Part shown: positions 1 to 11,830 of the stretch, one piece after another
How the letters are laid out: each line of letters begins with the position of its first letter
Position numbering within the stretch: the first letter of the stretch is position 1
NCBI RefSeq assembly: GCF_002443255.2
Contig: NW_019211455.1
Span: 31,647,778 to 31,711,777, forward strand
Direction: 5' to 3'
Length of the DNA stretch: 64,000 nt
Source: Varroa destructor
Lineage: Eukaryota > Arthropoda > Arachnida > Mesostigmata > Varroidae
Program-made: the position numbers and the translations under genes
The notes under the pieces: generated by a model
Seen by the model: the letters and a program-made list of their open reading frames with translations, nothing else
Told to the model about the DNA's origin: nothing
Databases searched by the model: none

Positions 1-2359
1 TTGAATATCATAAAGCCGCTACAAGCCTTACAGATGCTAAGCTGTTCTCATAACTCCATAAATCAGCCGTAATTTTTCTGCGTAACGTTCTAAGGCTCAG
101 ATCCCTTTCCGTTATTTTCGCTGCTACCCTTTGTTCAGTGTTCGAGTCCTAATTGAAATAAGTGCATATGAAAAGTGTCCCAATAAAAAGAGTAACACTT
201 CTATCTCCTCCTCATAAAAGTAGTCGCCTCCAAAATTTTAAATATTGAAAATGGTTAAAAAAGCATCCATAAAGCTAACTGACACTTCGATGCTTTAAGA
301 TGTATGTAACATGTAACATATTTATGTATGTATGTAACATTATTTCACTCGTAAATTGCGGAGTACTAGCTCTCCTTTTAAGTGTAATTAGCTACCATTA
401 AATATTCTTCTAGATAAATCATTAATAGATCAGCATTTTATTTAGGAGCCAATTCAGTGATCACTAGGTGCATTTAAGACGGCCATCATTAAACCTAACG
501 TCTGCCTGCTTTTTATTTGGTATCTAAATAGAGATCATCTGATTAAATACCAGTCCACTGACAGTAGACAGTGATTCATAATGCGCAAGCATTTACTTCT
601 CGTTCATAAAATCATTAACAGACCTAATGATAAAGTGACATAGTGACACGATCCACCCATCTCAACGATTTTTTCTACAATGTAGGAAATCGTTAAAAAC
701 AGCTAATCTCTAAATTCATTTTCAACTTAGATAAAAGTCATAATGGATTCGAATGTGTTTGCTATAAAAAAATTTTTTATACATTAAATTACGTATCAAA
801 GTTCCGGCTTGCATTGGCCTTTTATGTGTCATTACTATTTATGACGTATTGCTTCATAGCTAACGTTCTCTGTAGTTCTTTAAATAGGGCGTCATTCGAA
901 CGTGCACCGCTTTATCGTTGACTGTTCTTTACTTAATGGGCTTTATAGAAACACATTGCTCTATTTACCTAATGACCAAGTACGTGTTTGATAATAATAA
1001 TAATAATAATGATAATAGACAGAGTAACTGTTTTTCTTAAAAATCAAAGAACTCTTTCACACATTTTTTCATTACAACTAGTTGACAAACACTCCAGTGC
1101 TGTCACAGACGCAACTCGATAATAGAAAATCCAGAAATGGATAGTTGGTTGTATGCAGTTAGTGCACACTATGTTATATCTCGTCAAAAAGTAGTGCGAC
1201 AATAGAGCTACCACAATCCTGTTTTAATCCACAGTTAGCTCTTATCGGTCCCTATCTCTGATGCGCCACTTTTCTTCTCAAGCGCTCAAGGCATTACGCC
1301 CGCAACAAGCTTCGAGCGCTCACTTAATGTGAAAAATTCGATACGCGTCTCTGCCAGGCAGGAAACTATGCGCTATACATGGATCGTAAAACTGTTTTTC
1401 AGGGTACAGCATAGCCTGTCAAGCGAATCCGCAATATGTACACAAGACCAAAAAGCAAGACGACCTGCTTAAGCAGAAAAATCTTGAATGCTGCGTAATT
1501 GTTGGATCAATAGAGACAACATGCTTCTCGATGCTAAAAAATTACATAAATTTTATTGATACATAAAGAAATTCGCTTAAAGAGAAACCCTAATACTGAA
1601 AAGAGATAGCAGCGTAGAGATATTTATCCTATTGTACCATTTCAAGCATAATTGAAAAATGCCCATATTATTACTCTAATTTAAGAACAATTTGGCATCT
1701 AGCCATATGGTGCATCAGTTGTCCACCATATTTTAAAATAGAACATTTAATCGAAAAATCAAGATCCGGATTACTCTTGTGCAGTTGTTACCTTTGAACA
1801 ATTCGACTATTATCAATTTTTTTGAATGGAACAGCCGCTTTGAATTCAGATTTGTGGCAATTCGTAACACTTCAAGCTAAGAAAAGATAAAACGTATATC
1901 GTTTTTGGTATTATTTTTTATGCCCCCTTGACCTCCTAAATCCGTTCCAACATAAAAACTTTGAACATAAGTATAACTCAATAGTAAATCACATATAATT
2001 TAGGATCAGCTTATCGTCTTCAAGCAAATATCTTTAACTAAAAAAAGAAAAAAAAAAATATATATATATATATGTTCTATCATTTATGAATTCTTTTGCA
2101 AGCCTATTATAGTCAGTAGATTGTTTACACGGCATCAAATAAAAGAAAATGTCAAAGGTTAAGAAATATGTTATTTGCTGACTTATTTTTAAAGGTTTTT
2201 TATTCTTACGCCTGTTTTTTTCTGGCTAGCAGTGGAGGCCAAGCCATACCTTCATTATGGCGACTGTATACTCATAGCTTCACTTTGTTAATGGAGGTTT
2301 GCATGTGAATATAAACAAACGTTGATATATATTTGCACGTAAATAAAGAGTTGCACGTG
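1..2359. other. AT-rich intergenic DNA, no gene recognised
   Basis: No open frame here has recognisable homology or plausible exon structure. The stretch contains a short TAA/ATA microsatellite near 990-1012 and an A-run followed by a TA run near 2040-2074. I see nothing else that I can support. Confidence 0.6.
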
Positions 2360-2760
2360 GAATATACCATATGCGTTTCTAACTGGCTTGAAGTCAATTC
2401 AGGGAGGATCCATTTTTTCCTCGGTTTAGGCATTTTCAGGATTTAGGTTATAATTCTTGAGCACGTTACACGTAAAATACAAGTTCTGGCATACAAAGCC
2501 TACAAACTCTGCTTTCGTGAAAAGCCTTTTCGATTGCAACGATTGTGATTTTTTTGGATCTCGACATCTGATCACCTTCTCACTGTCCTTTAACGCTTTA
2601 ATCTCCGTTTTTTTCTTTCCATTTTTCAGATACTGTGGTCTCGCTTAAGGCCATCTTGCCTAATGTCTTCACTAATCTTCGATTAATTTTCTCAGCGTTG
2701 TGGCCTTCGAGAAACAAAAGCGTTGATCTTCGGGACTAAACAATATTTTGTCTTCTTAGC
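2360..2760 (-). mobile_element. mariner-family transposase remnant, N-terminal HTH region
   Basis: Read on the minus strand, the DNA encodes a broken transposase N-terminus. A segment around 2590-2730 reads LLFLEGHNAEKINRRLVKTL followed by a GKMALSETTVS-like stretch. This fits the HTH_48 paired-like domain of mariner transposases (FL..G....I...L....G..A.S..T...W). Farther along, after frame changes, ILKMPKPRKKWILPELT matches the mariner linker region just before the catalytic domain. Stops and frameshifts show it is dead. It is clearly related at nucleotide level to the plus-strand copy at 6290-6720: both share a CAGATGTC..GATCC block and a CTGAAAATGC block. Domain assignment is from recalled family consensus. 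The outer ends and terminal inverted repeats were not located. Confidence 0.7.
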
Positions 2761-4125
2761 TAGTTTCTCCTGAAGTAAACTCGAAGGTTTTTACCAGTGT
2801 CCACAAGACTGGAGCACTTACCATCAAAATTTTGTTTACTGGTAATGCTCCACCAACACCTCTTTCGCATTTTTCGAGAGAACAGTTCCTTCATTTCTGT
2901 TAGCTATTATAATCCTAAAATTGCTATTGTGAATTAGTCATATACTTTGTTGTAGTACTTAATGATTATTATTACAAAATTTCAGCTGACAGCTTACTAT
3001 TTAAATATGAAAAAACAAAAATGGCTATTTAGGTAATCATCTTCGGCATATTTTTATGTATACAAGATCTTACTTTAAAAACTGGGTTAGATTTTCTTAC
3101 TTCTAATTAATTTCTTAACGATTACCCTAGAACAAACATTTTAAGTGCAGCAAAGGTACAATAAACAAATTTAATAACAATTAATAACAATAACGCATGA
3201 TCAGCGATTTTTCATGATTTATTTTATAATAAATTATAGTAATATCAATACGGATGGTAATGATTACTATATCTCTTATTAATCATCGCTAAATATTTCA
3301 TTAGATTGTGAAGCCTTATCTTTTTCTGTGAGAAATTGGATCATTTTACCAATTGTATATGCCGCAAATTTTTTCACCGCTATGAGTTTTCAACCATCAG
3401 ATATATAAAAGTTCCCTAGTCCCTTTTCTCATCCACATCTTGCTAAATAATAGGCTAAACGGACCCGTGTCGTGTGACATCTTGGACTTCTAAACAGATT
3501 TTGTGCTTTAAAAAATAAAAAACATATCGTTATATTTGTGGGCTGGTTATCTGTTGGTAAGGACGAACATGTTAATTGGTTTTATTACCCGCTTGACTTG
3601 AACACGGTGCATTTAGAAGCGCCATAAATTGGGAAAAAGAGGTCCCAAAAAAAGTCACCAACGCTTACAATCATTATGACCCATCTGGATATTAAAAGTT
3701 TGAGATTTCGTGTAGTAATAACCATTTTTGGACTCGGAGACCGTAAATAATTGCTTGAGCATCTAAAGTTGTCAGATGTAGCAGATGCTGTTTTTATGAA
3801 CAGGGCCTCCCATTCTTCCGGCTGAGTAACTCGGACTCTTTAAGTAAGATTTATCTTTATCATAATAAGATGGCATGCCGCCTTTGCTTCTTGACACCCT
3901 AGTCTAAATACAGTATTTCGCCCTCTCAAATATCTCCCTTCCTCCTCTACCTAACACCAAGAAATAAGTGTCATTTTTTCACCTAAATTAGTCAGGAACA
4001 TTAATGCAGGGCTCTGAAGATTCAAGATTCGCGTCACCATATTATTTGCTTTGTTTACTATAATATTAAATACTTTAGCGGCTAAAACATAAATACGTTA
4101 AGCCGAGCGAAAGCAAAGAAAAAGT
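2761..4125. other. intergenic, probable 3' flank of HARS
   Basis: AT-rich sequence with no supported gene. The part next to 4126 should contain the HARS 3' untranslated region, since HARS ends here on the minus strand. I did not find a clear polyadenylation signal to fix its end. Confidence 0.5.
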
Positions 4126-7100
4126 CTACGACCGCGCGACTTTCTGCCTAAGCGTCGCAACTAGATCCTTTCTATTAACTTCAACCTCCTCTCGAGTGAC
4201 GACGGTTTTTAACTTGACAATACCTTGCTCAATTTCAGATTCGCCAATGATAATCGCAAATGGTATACGCTTGTCCTCACAATACTGTAGCTGAACGAGT
4301 AACTTTGGATTAAGTTTGAATGATTGTTCTACTTTGAAACCGTTGGCCCACAGTTCAGCACAAATTTTCATGCGTTCTTTAGCAAGACCCTTTTGGGCTG
4401 AACATACATAAACTTCGGTAGCCACACTTCGAATAGGTAAACCCGAATGAGCATCATTGGGCTGCCTATTTTCGAGAATTGTAAAAATTCTTTCAACACC
4501 AATAGAGATGCCAACACAGGGTGTGGATTTATTCTTGGCATCGAAGACACCAACAAGACCATCATAACGGCCGCCAGCAGCAATTGAGCCTACGCTTTCA
4601 CCTTCGTCCTGAGGAGAGGCAGGGTTCTGACGTAATATCGCTTCATAGATAACGCCTGTATAGTAATCGAGGCCTCGAGCCAAACTAAGGTCGAACGACA
4701 AGTACTGAGCGATACCGTAAATCTCGGCATACTCAAACAATAGTTTGAGATCCTCAAGACCCTTTTTTGCGTTAGGATTTTTGCCCAGGTCCTCGCCAAG
4801 GAATTTATCTACAAGTTCTACCCCTCCGTTAAATTTAACAAATTTCTCGATTTTATCAGCGGTCTCTTCCGCAAGACCCTTGACCTCACACATTTCTTTT
4901 TTAACCTCTTCCCATGGACTTTTATCCAGTTTATCAAGTGCCGAACAAATCTCCTTGAATTTCTCGTTAGGAACACCACATTTGTTAAACATGCCGTTTA
5001 ATATTTCGCGGTGATTAACCTTGATCACAAATTCACCAATGTCGAGTTTTTTGATAATTTCGCAGGCAATTTGGATACACTCCATATCAGGAAGCATGGG
5101 ATCGTACTGACCCGCAATGTCAAAGTCACACTGGTAGAACTCACGATAACGACCCCGAGTCATCGCCGGATTATCCCTTCTATACACCTTGCCAATGTGA
5201 AAGCGCTTAATGTTCGCGATCTTATTCATGGCCAGGTAACGAGCGAATGGTACCGTTAGGTCGTATCTGCAAAAGTACACAAGCATCATTTTTATTAATC
5301 ATACTTATCAATTAATGTCAAGCGTATCCGCATTATTACAAATATTACTTTTGCGCGTCTAAGCATTTTAAAATTCGTACTATATGATTATGTCATTGCA
5401 CACATTCCGTCCACGCTAAGAGTAATCACAATTTATCTAGGTCAATGTTTTACGTATAAAATACCAAAAGTAAAAATACAAATAAAAATACTCAGAGGGA
5501 GCATTTGATGAGCGAATGAGTAAAGTTGAAAAGAGAAATAAATAAGAAACGTGAGTCGATTTCTTCATTTCCAAATAATCCATAGAGCAAAACTAGAAGA
5601 TATGTCCCACGAGATTCGTGGAAATTTCGTCACCATAGAATTATAGTTAAGGCGGTGGGCCCGTCGCTATTTAAGTTGCTTAAGTTGACGTCTCCTCATT
5701 TTTGGTGGAGTTTCTAGTATACAAAACCATTGCGATTTCACTGGGACACCTCGTTACCGCAGCCCCAAAAGCTGTTCACCAAGAGGGCATTACAACCTTA
5801 CAGAAAGGTGCAGGGCTCAAAATGTTAAATGAGAGACCAGGCAAGAGTTAAGAGCCAAAGTGCAGTTATGTGACAAACAAGCTCGAACGGTTCATATTAT
5901 ATCTGAGCGACCCGGTACATACTTGGGATCAAGACATTCCGCAACGTCTTGACCTCAAATAGAGGAGTATAACAAAAATACACAAGCTCAGCGTCATTTA
6001 TACATGAGTTCGCCAATGTGGTTCTTGAGAAGCATTCTATTAAAAAACTTGATGATACATAGCCAAAAAACATGAAGGATAACTTAGCTGCCTTTTGCAG
6101 TGCTGAAAAGTGTGGTTATACCCCAAAAGTGTTGACAGCTAAATAAGGGATCCGGCATTCTTTTTACCAGTTCGTATTCCGGCAGTTTTAAAGTTAATTA
6201 ACTTTTAAACTGCGCCCTACTGGCAATCGAAACTTAATAGGTAAGTACCCTAGTTTTCTAGATTGTGAGTGAAAAACAATTTAATTTATCTTAGGAGAAA
6301 TGAATTCGCAGGGAAAGCATCTTTTAGTTTCGAAAATCAACCGTCAGTGCTTAACTTTTTGTTTCTCGATGGTCACAACGATACGGGCATTTATCGACAA
6401 TTGATGAAGACACCAGGCAAGGAGGCCTTAAGCGGACGCACAATATGCAGATGGTGCAAAGTTTCCAAAACCTGAACTGAAGTATTGAACACCACTAAAA
6501 AGGTAATCAGATGTCCGGATCCGAAGGACTAGAATGCATTGCTGCAATCGGGGAGAGCTTTTATGAACCCAGAGCTTGGGGTCTGAAGGCCCGATTGGCC
6601 AAAGCTAGCATTTTGCATGTAGGGTGTTGCAGAATCATAACCCAAATACTGAAAATGCAGAACCTAAGTAAACATTCCAGGCCAGTCAGAAATGAGTGTG
6701 ACTAATTCGATGCGCAATTTTCAGATTTTTAATCAATAAAAAACCGTTTGAAACATACGGTCGGCATAGACATGGCATGATTCAACCTGTACTGCCAGTT
6801 ACAAAGGAACTACGCGAGAGAATAGTGTCGCCCCGAAAAAGATCAAGTAGGTTCGAACTTAGGCGATGGAAGTACTTGCAATAAACATCAGGGGCATCTG
6901 CTACTACACGCCAAAAATGAAATAATAAGTGCAGGCCGCCATCTCAAATTCCTCAGAAAACCTATAGACCGTTGGCATGACATTCGAAAGAACATGGTAT
7001 TGTTACCAGATGACAAAATCAGGTTTCATCGCCATGCTATGATTAGTTTTTAGATTAAACGAAGGAAACATATATGAGTCTCAGCCCACCTATTATTCCG

Positions 7101-9284
7101 GTCTAAGCTCGTACGATTATGGGATTTAAGCCCTAAAGAGAATAACTGGTGGACATGCATACCCTAGTAGAGATTTACTGCGAGTTAACGCGATATGGTA
7201 AGTATACGGCTATCCGGACACTGTTGGGTCGCTGAGGGAGCGAAACATGAAAACTTCTAATACATAGTAAAAATTATCATTCTAGCCCAATTAGTTCAAA
7301 GTTGTTTGATTTGTCCGACGGATTTGCTTGTAGTAGTTTAATATTACAGAATATTAAATAAAGGTAATCTTACTGATTTAAGAAAGGTGAAATAAAAAAA
7401 AAGCTAACCATTACCTCAATGATAAAATCTCTCCACCCTGATCGGCAAGGTCGTAGATAAGTTTTGAATCTTCTCCGTATTTTCCTGTTAGAGTTTGTTT
7501 CAACTCGAACACAGGGGTATCGATCTGTTCTGCACCGTGACGTGTAAAACATTCCTTGACGATGGCGAAGACATGTTCACGAAGCGCCATTTGCATAGGA
7601 CCTTGGTCTCGAGTACCCTTAAAGTAAAAATAGAAATCATATGAAACTAAAATACATCACCCTCAGTTTTACTAGATCAAATGCAGAATCTGCCAATATA
7701 GGTCGAAGGTTCAAGTGCCTAAAACACATACATTCTATGCTTAGGTGCGTATTTTGAATGTTCCAATCGGAAAATAATCAAGAAGGTACACTTGTGGTAA
7801 ACATGTTTCCCAGTAAATTGCCACACCTTAATAGAACACATTTTTAGATCTATATTTACAGTAATGATAGTATTACATATTTAGATTAGAATAAGATACC
7901 TACTATATTTACGATAGTGGTTCTTATCGCTAGATTCCATAAAGACATCATATATTAATTATGTACACGGAAACAAAGAGGGAACGAGGACTGCTTATGG
8001 TCGTCTATAAGAACCAGTAGATCGCTTTGTTTATTTGACTTGATGTCATTTGGAACGGTAAAAATAAACAGAAATTATGAATAAAACGTATTACCATGCC
8101 AAAGCAATTAAAAACCATTCCAAATACTAGTCTGATGTGTTTGGTTATAAAATAAGTTCTTACCTTTGGTGTTTTCAGTATGAACTTCTCCTCTTTTTTG
8201 ATACTTTTCGGGCCTTTCCTTGCTGCTCCATCTTGGGGCTCATCCTTTTCTTTGCCGTCACTTTGAATTTTTAAATCCATCTTTTCAGAAACGGCTGCAG
8301 CATCCTATATTCAAACAATCATGGAACGTGTATAATATTATCAGCAGATCTGATTGTTGTTATTATTCGAGTAGGTGAAGCAAGCCCAGATTTCACGCCG
8401 CCTTGGAACTCAACATAGTCAAACTGTTTCCTAATGCCCATCTTTACTCCAGTTCTACCAAACTCCTCCTAAAAATAATAAGCTAAGAGAGTGAATTATG
8501 CATTCAAGATTAGACTGGAAAGATGACGAAATAACAACGTCTTTCTTTATCTTTTTGGTTGGAAATAACTTTTTTTTTTCTATGCAGTCTATGCAATAAG
8601 GTTAGAGAGACGATACATGATTGATTGGGCACAATTATTTCTCTGTTGAGTTTTTGAAGGGCAGTGAACAATTTGGACTTAGCTCACTTACCCATAAGCT
8701 GCTCAACCTGTTGCCATTTCGTGGCCAACAGCTGTCTCCGAACACCGATGAGGATATTATCTGAGTAGAAGCACAGCAACCACTTTGCCAGCTGAACGCC
8801 TTCGAGTAACGGACTACCCCCGACAAGGTTGGTCTAGTGAATACCTGCATGACTGAAATTATTGGACCTTATAGCACTAGCCCCATTTACAAGAACAACC
8901 CATATGGAAACTTTTTCGTTCGTAGTTCGAGAAAAAGCAAGCACGCAAAGCTTTACCACGTTATGAAACTGCACCCAGGTCGCCCTAAACTGCGACTCGT
9001 ATTTGGTAATTATTACTGGTAGCTCAGACCGGAACAGTACATACTCACGAGACTACACGCATAGACAAAACTGCAACTAATTTTTGAGGACGAAGCAAAC
9101 TTCATTTCGGTCCAAATAAGCACTTATATACATGCACTAACTATAAAGAAAGCCTTTCAAGCTCTTTGACTTCATATTCAAAAATACAGCGAAACTCTTG
9201 AGTTTTTCATCCGTCGCAGCTCAAGATCTACTTATCTTATTTACAGTCCCGTTGACTTACCTTGCTTGTATCTTCTCCAGTCAT
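4126..9284 (-). CDS. HARS1: histidyl-tRNA synthetase, cytosolic type, four exons
   Basis: Class II synthetase that charges tRNA-His with histidine using ATP. Minus-strand exons: 9261-9284 (ATG plus 8 codons, donor AAG|GTAAGT), 8164-8304, 7415-7617, 4126-5266. Phases match at each junction and give 502 residues (human about 509). Landmarks: KTPKGTRD entry to the catalytic core at the exon 2/3 junction; motif 2 region near residues 145-170 ([20 protein letters not shown]); the His-specific [10 protein letters not shown] at about 318-327; [11 protein letters not shown] at about 352; motif 3 [11 protein letters not shown] at about 373; C-terminal anticodon-binding domain from about 405. The N-terminus is a short charged Lys/Glu segment and I see no WHEP domain, unlike human HARS1. 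Introns contain transposon debris. The core call is essentially certain; the tiny first exon is an inference from a perfect donor and phase fit. Confidence 0.95.
5267..6289. other. HARS intron 3, distal part, unassigned
   Basis: Part of the roughly 2.1-kb HARS intron 3. The stretch 5740-6200 has short broken open frames on the plus strand that could be degraded transposon, but I could not match them to a family. No exon is supported. Confidence 0.4.
6290..6720 (+). mobile_element. mariner-family transposase remnant, N-terminal HTH region
   Basis: Lies in HARS intron 3 in antisense to the gene. The plus-strand frame reads [20 protein letters not shown], then [13 protein letters not shown], which is the mariner HTH_48 pattern. 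After frame breaks, a second block near 6600-6680 ([20 protein letters not shown]) fits the second helix-turn-helix and linker of mariner transposases (VGISHG...IL...LKM). It is a diverged sister of the minus-strand copy at 2360-2760. There is no intact frame, so it is inactive. Confidence 0.7.
6780..7250 (+). mobile_element. possible Tc1-like transposase remnant
   Basis: Still within HARS intron 3, just beyond the mariner HTH remnant. Weak matches to Tc1-type transposases appear in order. [16 protein letters not shown] near 6795-6845 resembles the Tc1 N-terminal 'TKELS...R..IV.LHK' start. PDDKIRF near 7007-7027 resembles the 'SDE..F' strand. [12 protein letters not shown] near 7115-7150 resembles 'SPDLNPIENLW'. 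Frames are broken throughout. It could instead be the rest of the neighbouring mariner copy. Low confidence. Confidence 0.35.
8837..9130 (+). mobile_element. degraded DDE transposase fragment (Tc3/IS630-like)
   Basis: Lies in HARS intron 1, antisense to HARS. A plus-strand frame reads [20 protein letters not shown], which fits the 'V...L....LHPYK.Q' pre-catalytic segment of Tc3/IS630-like arthropod transposases. After a frame break, LRPEQY and then [13 protein letters not shown] near 9075-9115 fit the 'L.P.D...R..F' and 'I.FSDEAHF' catalytic strand. It is short and broken, with no termini seen. Family level is inferred from pattern memory only. Confidence 0.4.
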
Positions 9285-10039
9285 TGCAGGAAGAACCGTT
9301 CCGTATGCCTGAATCGTATGGAACTAATTGTTACGCTTATTCTATTGCAGTAATAGGTAAGACATGGGCAAACCGGCACCTAAACTAGTGCAGCCGGCGC
9401 TGGTCATACAACGTGTTCGATTTCACTAGTGTATATGTTCCTGCATACTATGTAATTGTTTCTGTAGCGAAATCAGTGCGAGTTGGTAGCTGCAGTCGCC
9501 GTCTTGAATGAACGCATTTTCGAATGCTCTGTCACTAGCAGAAGACAGGAAGCTATTAGCTTTTCATCACGGTAACGACAGGAAATTAACGAGTAACTTT
9601 TAGCTGCTAGCGTTGGACGCAGTGGCTATCGTGAAAGTAAAATAATTAAAAACGTAAGTTCTCGGACTCCACATGCAGCATCGCATTGTTCATAATAAAT
9701 CACTGCATTGCTGTCTTAATGTAACAGTTTGTATGTTTTCTCACTGTTTTCTTTAATCTTAAGGCTTCCCTGTGCTCTTCGACATCAACACTCTGTGTAC
9801 AGCTTACATACAAAAAAGCACATGCATACTACACGCGAGTTCAGCAATGTCGTTTGACGGATAGTCAACCGGAAGCAACATTTGGTATAAATTCTCAAAT
9901 ACCTCAGGCTCCGGACAATGCAACAATCGTGGATGCAGTGATTACCACATTCAGCCACTCACAATTTGCAAGTCGAATTCCACTATAAAACAGTTGTATA
10001 GGACTGCTTCGACCTTTGAAGCTGAATGCAGTAACAAAA
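9285..10039. promoter_or_regulatory. shared head-to-head promoter region of HARS and PEX10
   Basis: The start codons of HARS (minus, 9284) and PEX10 (plus, 10040) are 755 bp apart with no recognisable gene between, so both promoters and 5' untranslated exons should lie here. No TATA element or other specific site could be assigned with confidence. A possible acceptor just upstream of the HARS ATG (ATTCAG at about 9308-9313 on the minus strand) suggests a 5' noncoding exon farther out. Confidence 0.5.
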
Positions 10040-11260
10040 ATGGCACAAAAATTTGCTTGGGCTCGTCAAGCAGAGATACTCCGTTCAGACGAAAAGGACC
10101 GTCAGCATCTTGATTCCACTCGTCGGGACATTTTCGATGCGCTCATTGAGCTTATAGGACTCCGTCGTATTGTAAGACATCACCAGGTAGGTGTGCTACA
10201 TTCTACTCAGGTGGTTTATAATGTAGCTATGAAATGGTTTTTATACGCATATGAAATAGCTTTCGTACTACAGCTTGCAAAAGTGCCATGATTACGTGGC
10301 TCTCTAAAACAAAAGTTCATTGATTTCGACTATGAAAAAGTTGTACACATTTATAATAAATATGGAAATCCTTGCTGACTTATATGAACATTTCTACAGA
10401 GCAACTCCTCAATCTATTCTTTGAAATCATCAGAGGATTCACGGTCGTAAAGTGTTTTTAAATCTAAATAAACCGACGTGCAAATACATAAACACATTCT
10501 TGACATGTTACAAATTTGTATATATATAATTGACCTATATATATATATATACGCCTATTAATGTAAACGTAGTTTATAAATAAAAAATCCGTATTGATCA
10601 ATAGTTACTTACAAATTTCAGGTTATTACAACAGTCAACAGCCTTATCTACTATGGACTGACCACACTTCGTGAGCGACAAACGCTCGGTGAGCAGTATG
10701 TCAACATCGTTCGATGTACACCCGAAACTCAACCCAATTCATTTTTTCAAAGAGCGATACTTCTTGCTGATCACCTGCCATGGAAGCAGTTGGTGAAAAC
10801 CGGCAATCCTGAACAACAACTAGTGGCTTCCATTTTTCTACAACTACATTTGATTCATTTTTATCTGTTTGGAGAATACTCGTCTATTGCGCGTCGTTTG
10901 GGTCGAAGCCGCTATGCTTTACTTCGCGGTTTTCCCGACATGCCTCAACTTCAGTGGACTTTTAAGATAATCGGAATCCTATACACTATTAAACTTCTTC
11001 GCGAGCTGTTTCAGGCTACAATATCGTTCAAATCGGTCAAGACAGAAGTAAAAGCAGCCAAAACTGAAGAAAATGATAAAGAAATTGGCGGGCTCCAGTG
11101 CGGCTTATGTAGAGACCTCACGACTGAGTGTACGGTTACTCGTTGCGGCCACATATTCTGCTGGACCTGTATCACTGAATGGGCGGTAAACAGGCCTCAA
11201 TGCCCACTATGTCGCAGTACAGTCAACCCTGAACAGCTCGTACGAGTAATTAATAGATAA
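10040..11260 (+). CDS. PEX10: peroxisome biogenesis factor 10, RING E3 ligase, two exons
   Basis: Peroxisomal membrane RING protein. In the family, PEX10 acts with PEX2 and PEX12 to ubiquitinate the import receptor PEX5 for recycling. Exons: 10040-10186 (49 codons, donor CAG|GTAGGT) and 10622-11260, joined in phase 0, 261 residues. The N-terminal half aligns with PEX10 through FAWARQAEILRSDEKD and LTTLRERQTLGEQYVNI. Hydrophobic helices near 115-135 and 160-180 would be membrane segments. The C-terminal C3HC4 RING has Cys209/212, Cys224, His226, Cys229/232 and Cys243/246, all present. It is shorter than human PEX10 (326). The shortening lies in the middle and before the RING, and the model has no missing exon by phase. 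The start ATG follows a weak upstream context, and an in-frame upstream start is not seen. Confidence 0.93.
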
Positions 11261-11830
11261 ATTTAACCTGAGGCAACGACAATATGGATTTCTAACAAAC
11301 GTATGCAACTACTAACAACAAATTTAGGTTTTCAGTTATATCTTTGCGTATAATACACTAATATACTATTATCCGCAGAAAAAAGCAGAGGGATTTTTCT
11401 AAACTAAAAAGATGCATGGTGAAAGCTATCATCTTCAATTAGCGCGTCATCTTCAATTACGTTTTAATCATTGAAGGACAGCGATTTATATTAACGAATC
11501 ATGCACAAATATTGAGCTACGACTTCAATTTCCCTTCAAGCAGTTGTAAATAATAACTATTCAGGTCCTGACTTAGATTTTGCATCGTACTAAAGGCCTG
11601 GGGACAAAGTAGATATAAACTCGTAGTGGATATATGTACGTAACGCTTATGTTGTAATCAATTCCTTAATTACTTAAATAAAGGAGATTTTTCATCATAT
11701 TATGTAGCAACTATAAAAAAAATAAAACAGTTTGTGGTCTTTATCTGTACTTTTTTCTTTTTGAATAAACCCCAAAAGCGCAAATATTCCAAAAAGAGGA
11801 GTATCCTAGTACGTCCGTCCTAGTAGTATC
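11261..11830. other. convergent 3' region between PEX10 and DDX55
   Basis: PEX10 and DDX55 end towards each other here. An AATAAA on the plus strand at 11677-11682 (and another at 11721-11726) could terminate PEX10 transcripts, giving a 3' UTR of about 420 bp. No gene is supported in between. Confidence 0.5.

Noticed and set aside
5740..6200. Possible further transposon in HARS intron 3
   Set aside because: Broken frames without any motif that I can assign to a family.
6825..6866. GTCGCC...GGTTCGAACT...GGCGAT, tRNA-like ends and T-loop
   Set aside because: Only about 42 nt between the paired ends; no room for D and anticodon arms. It lies within transposon debris.
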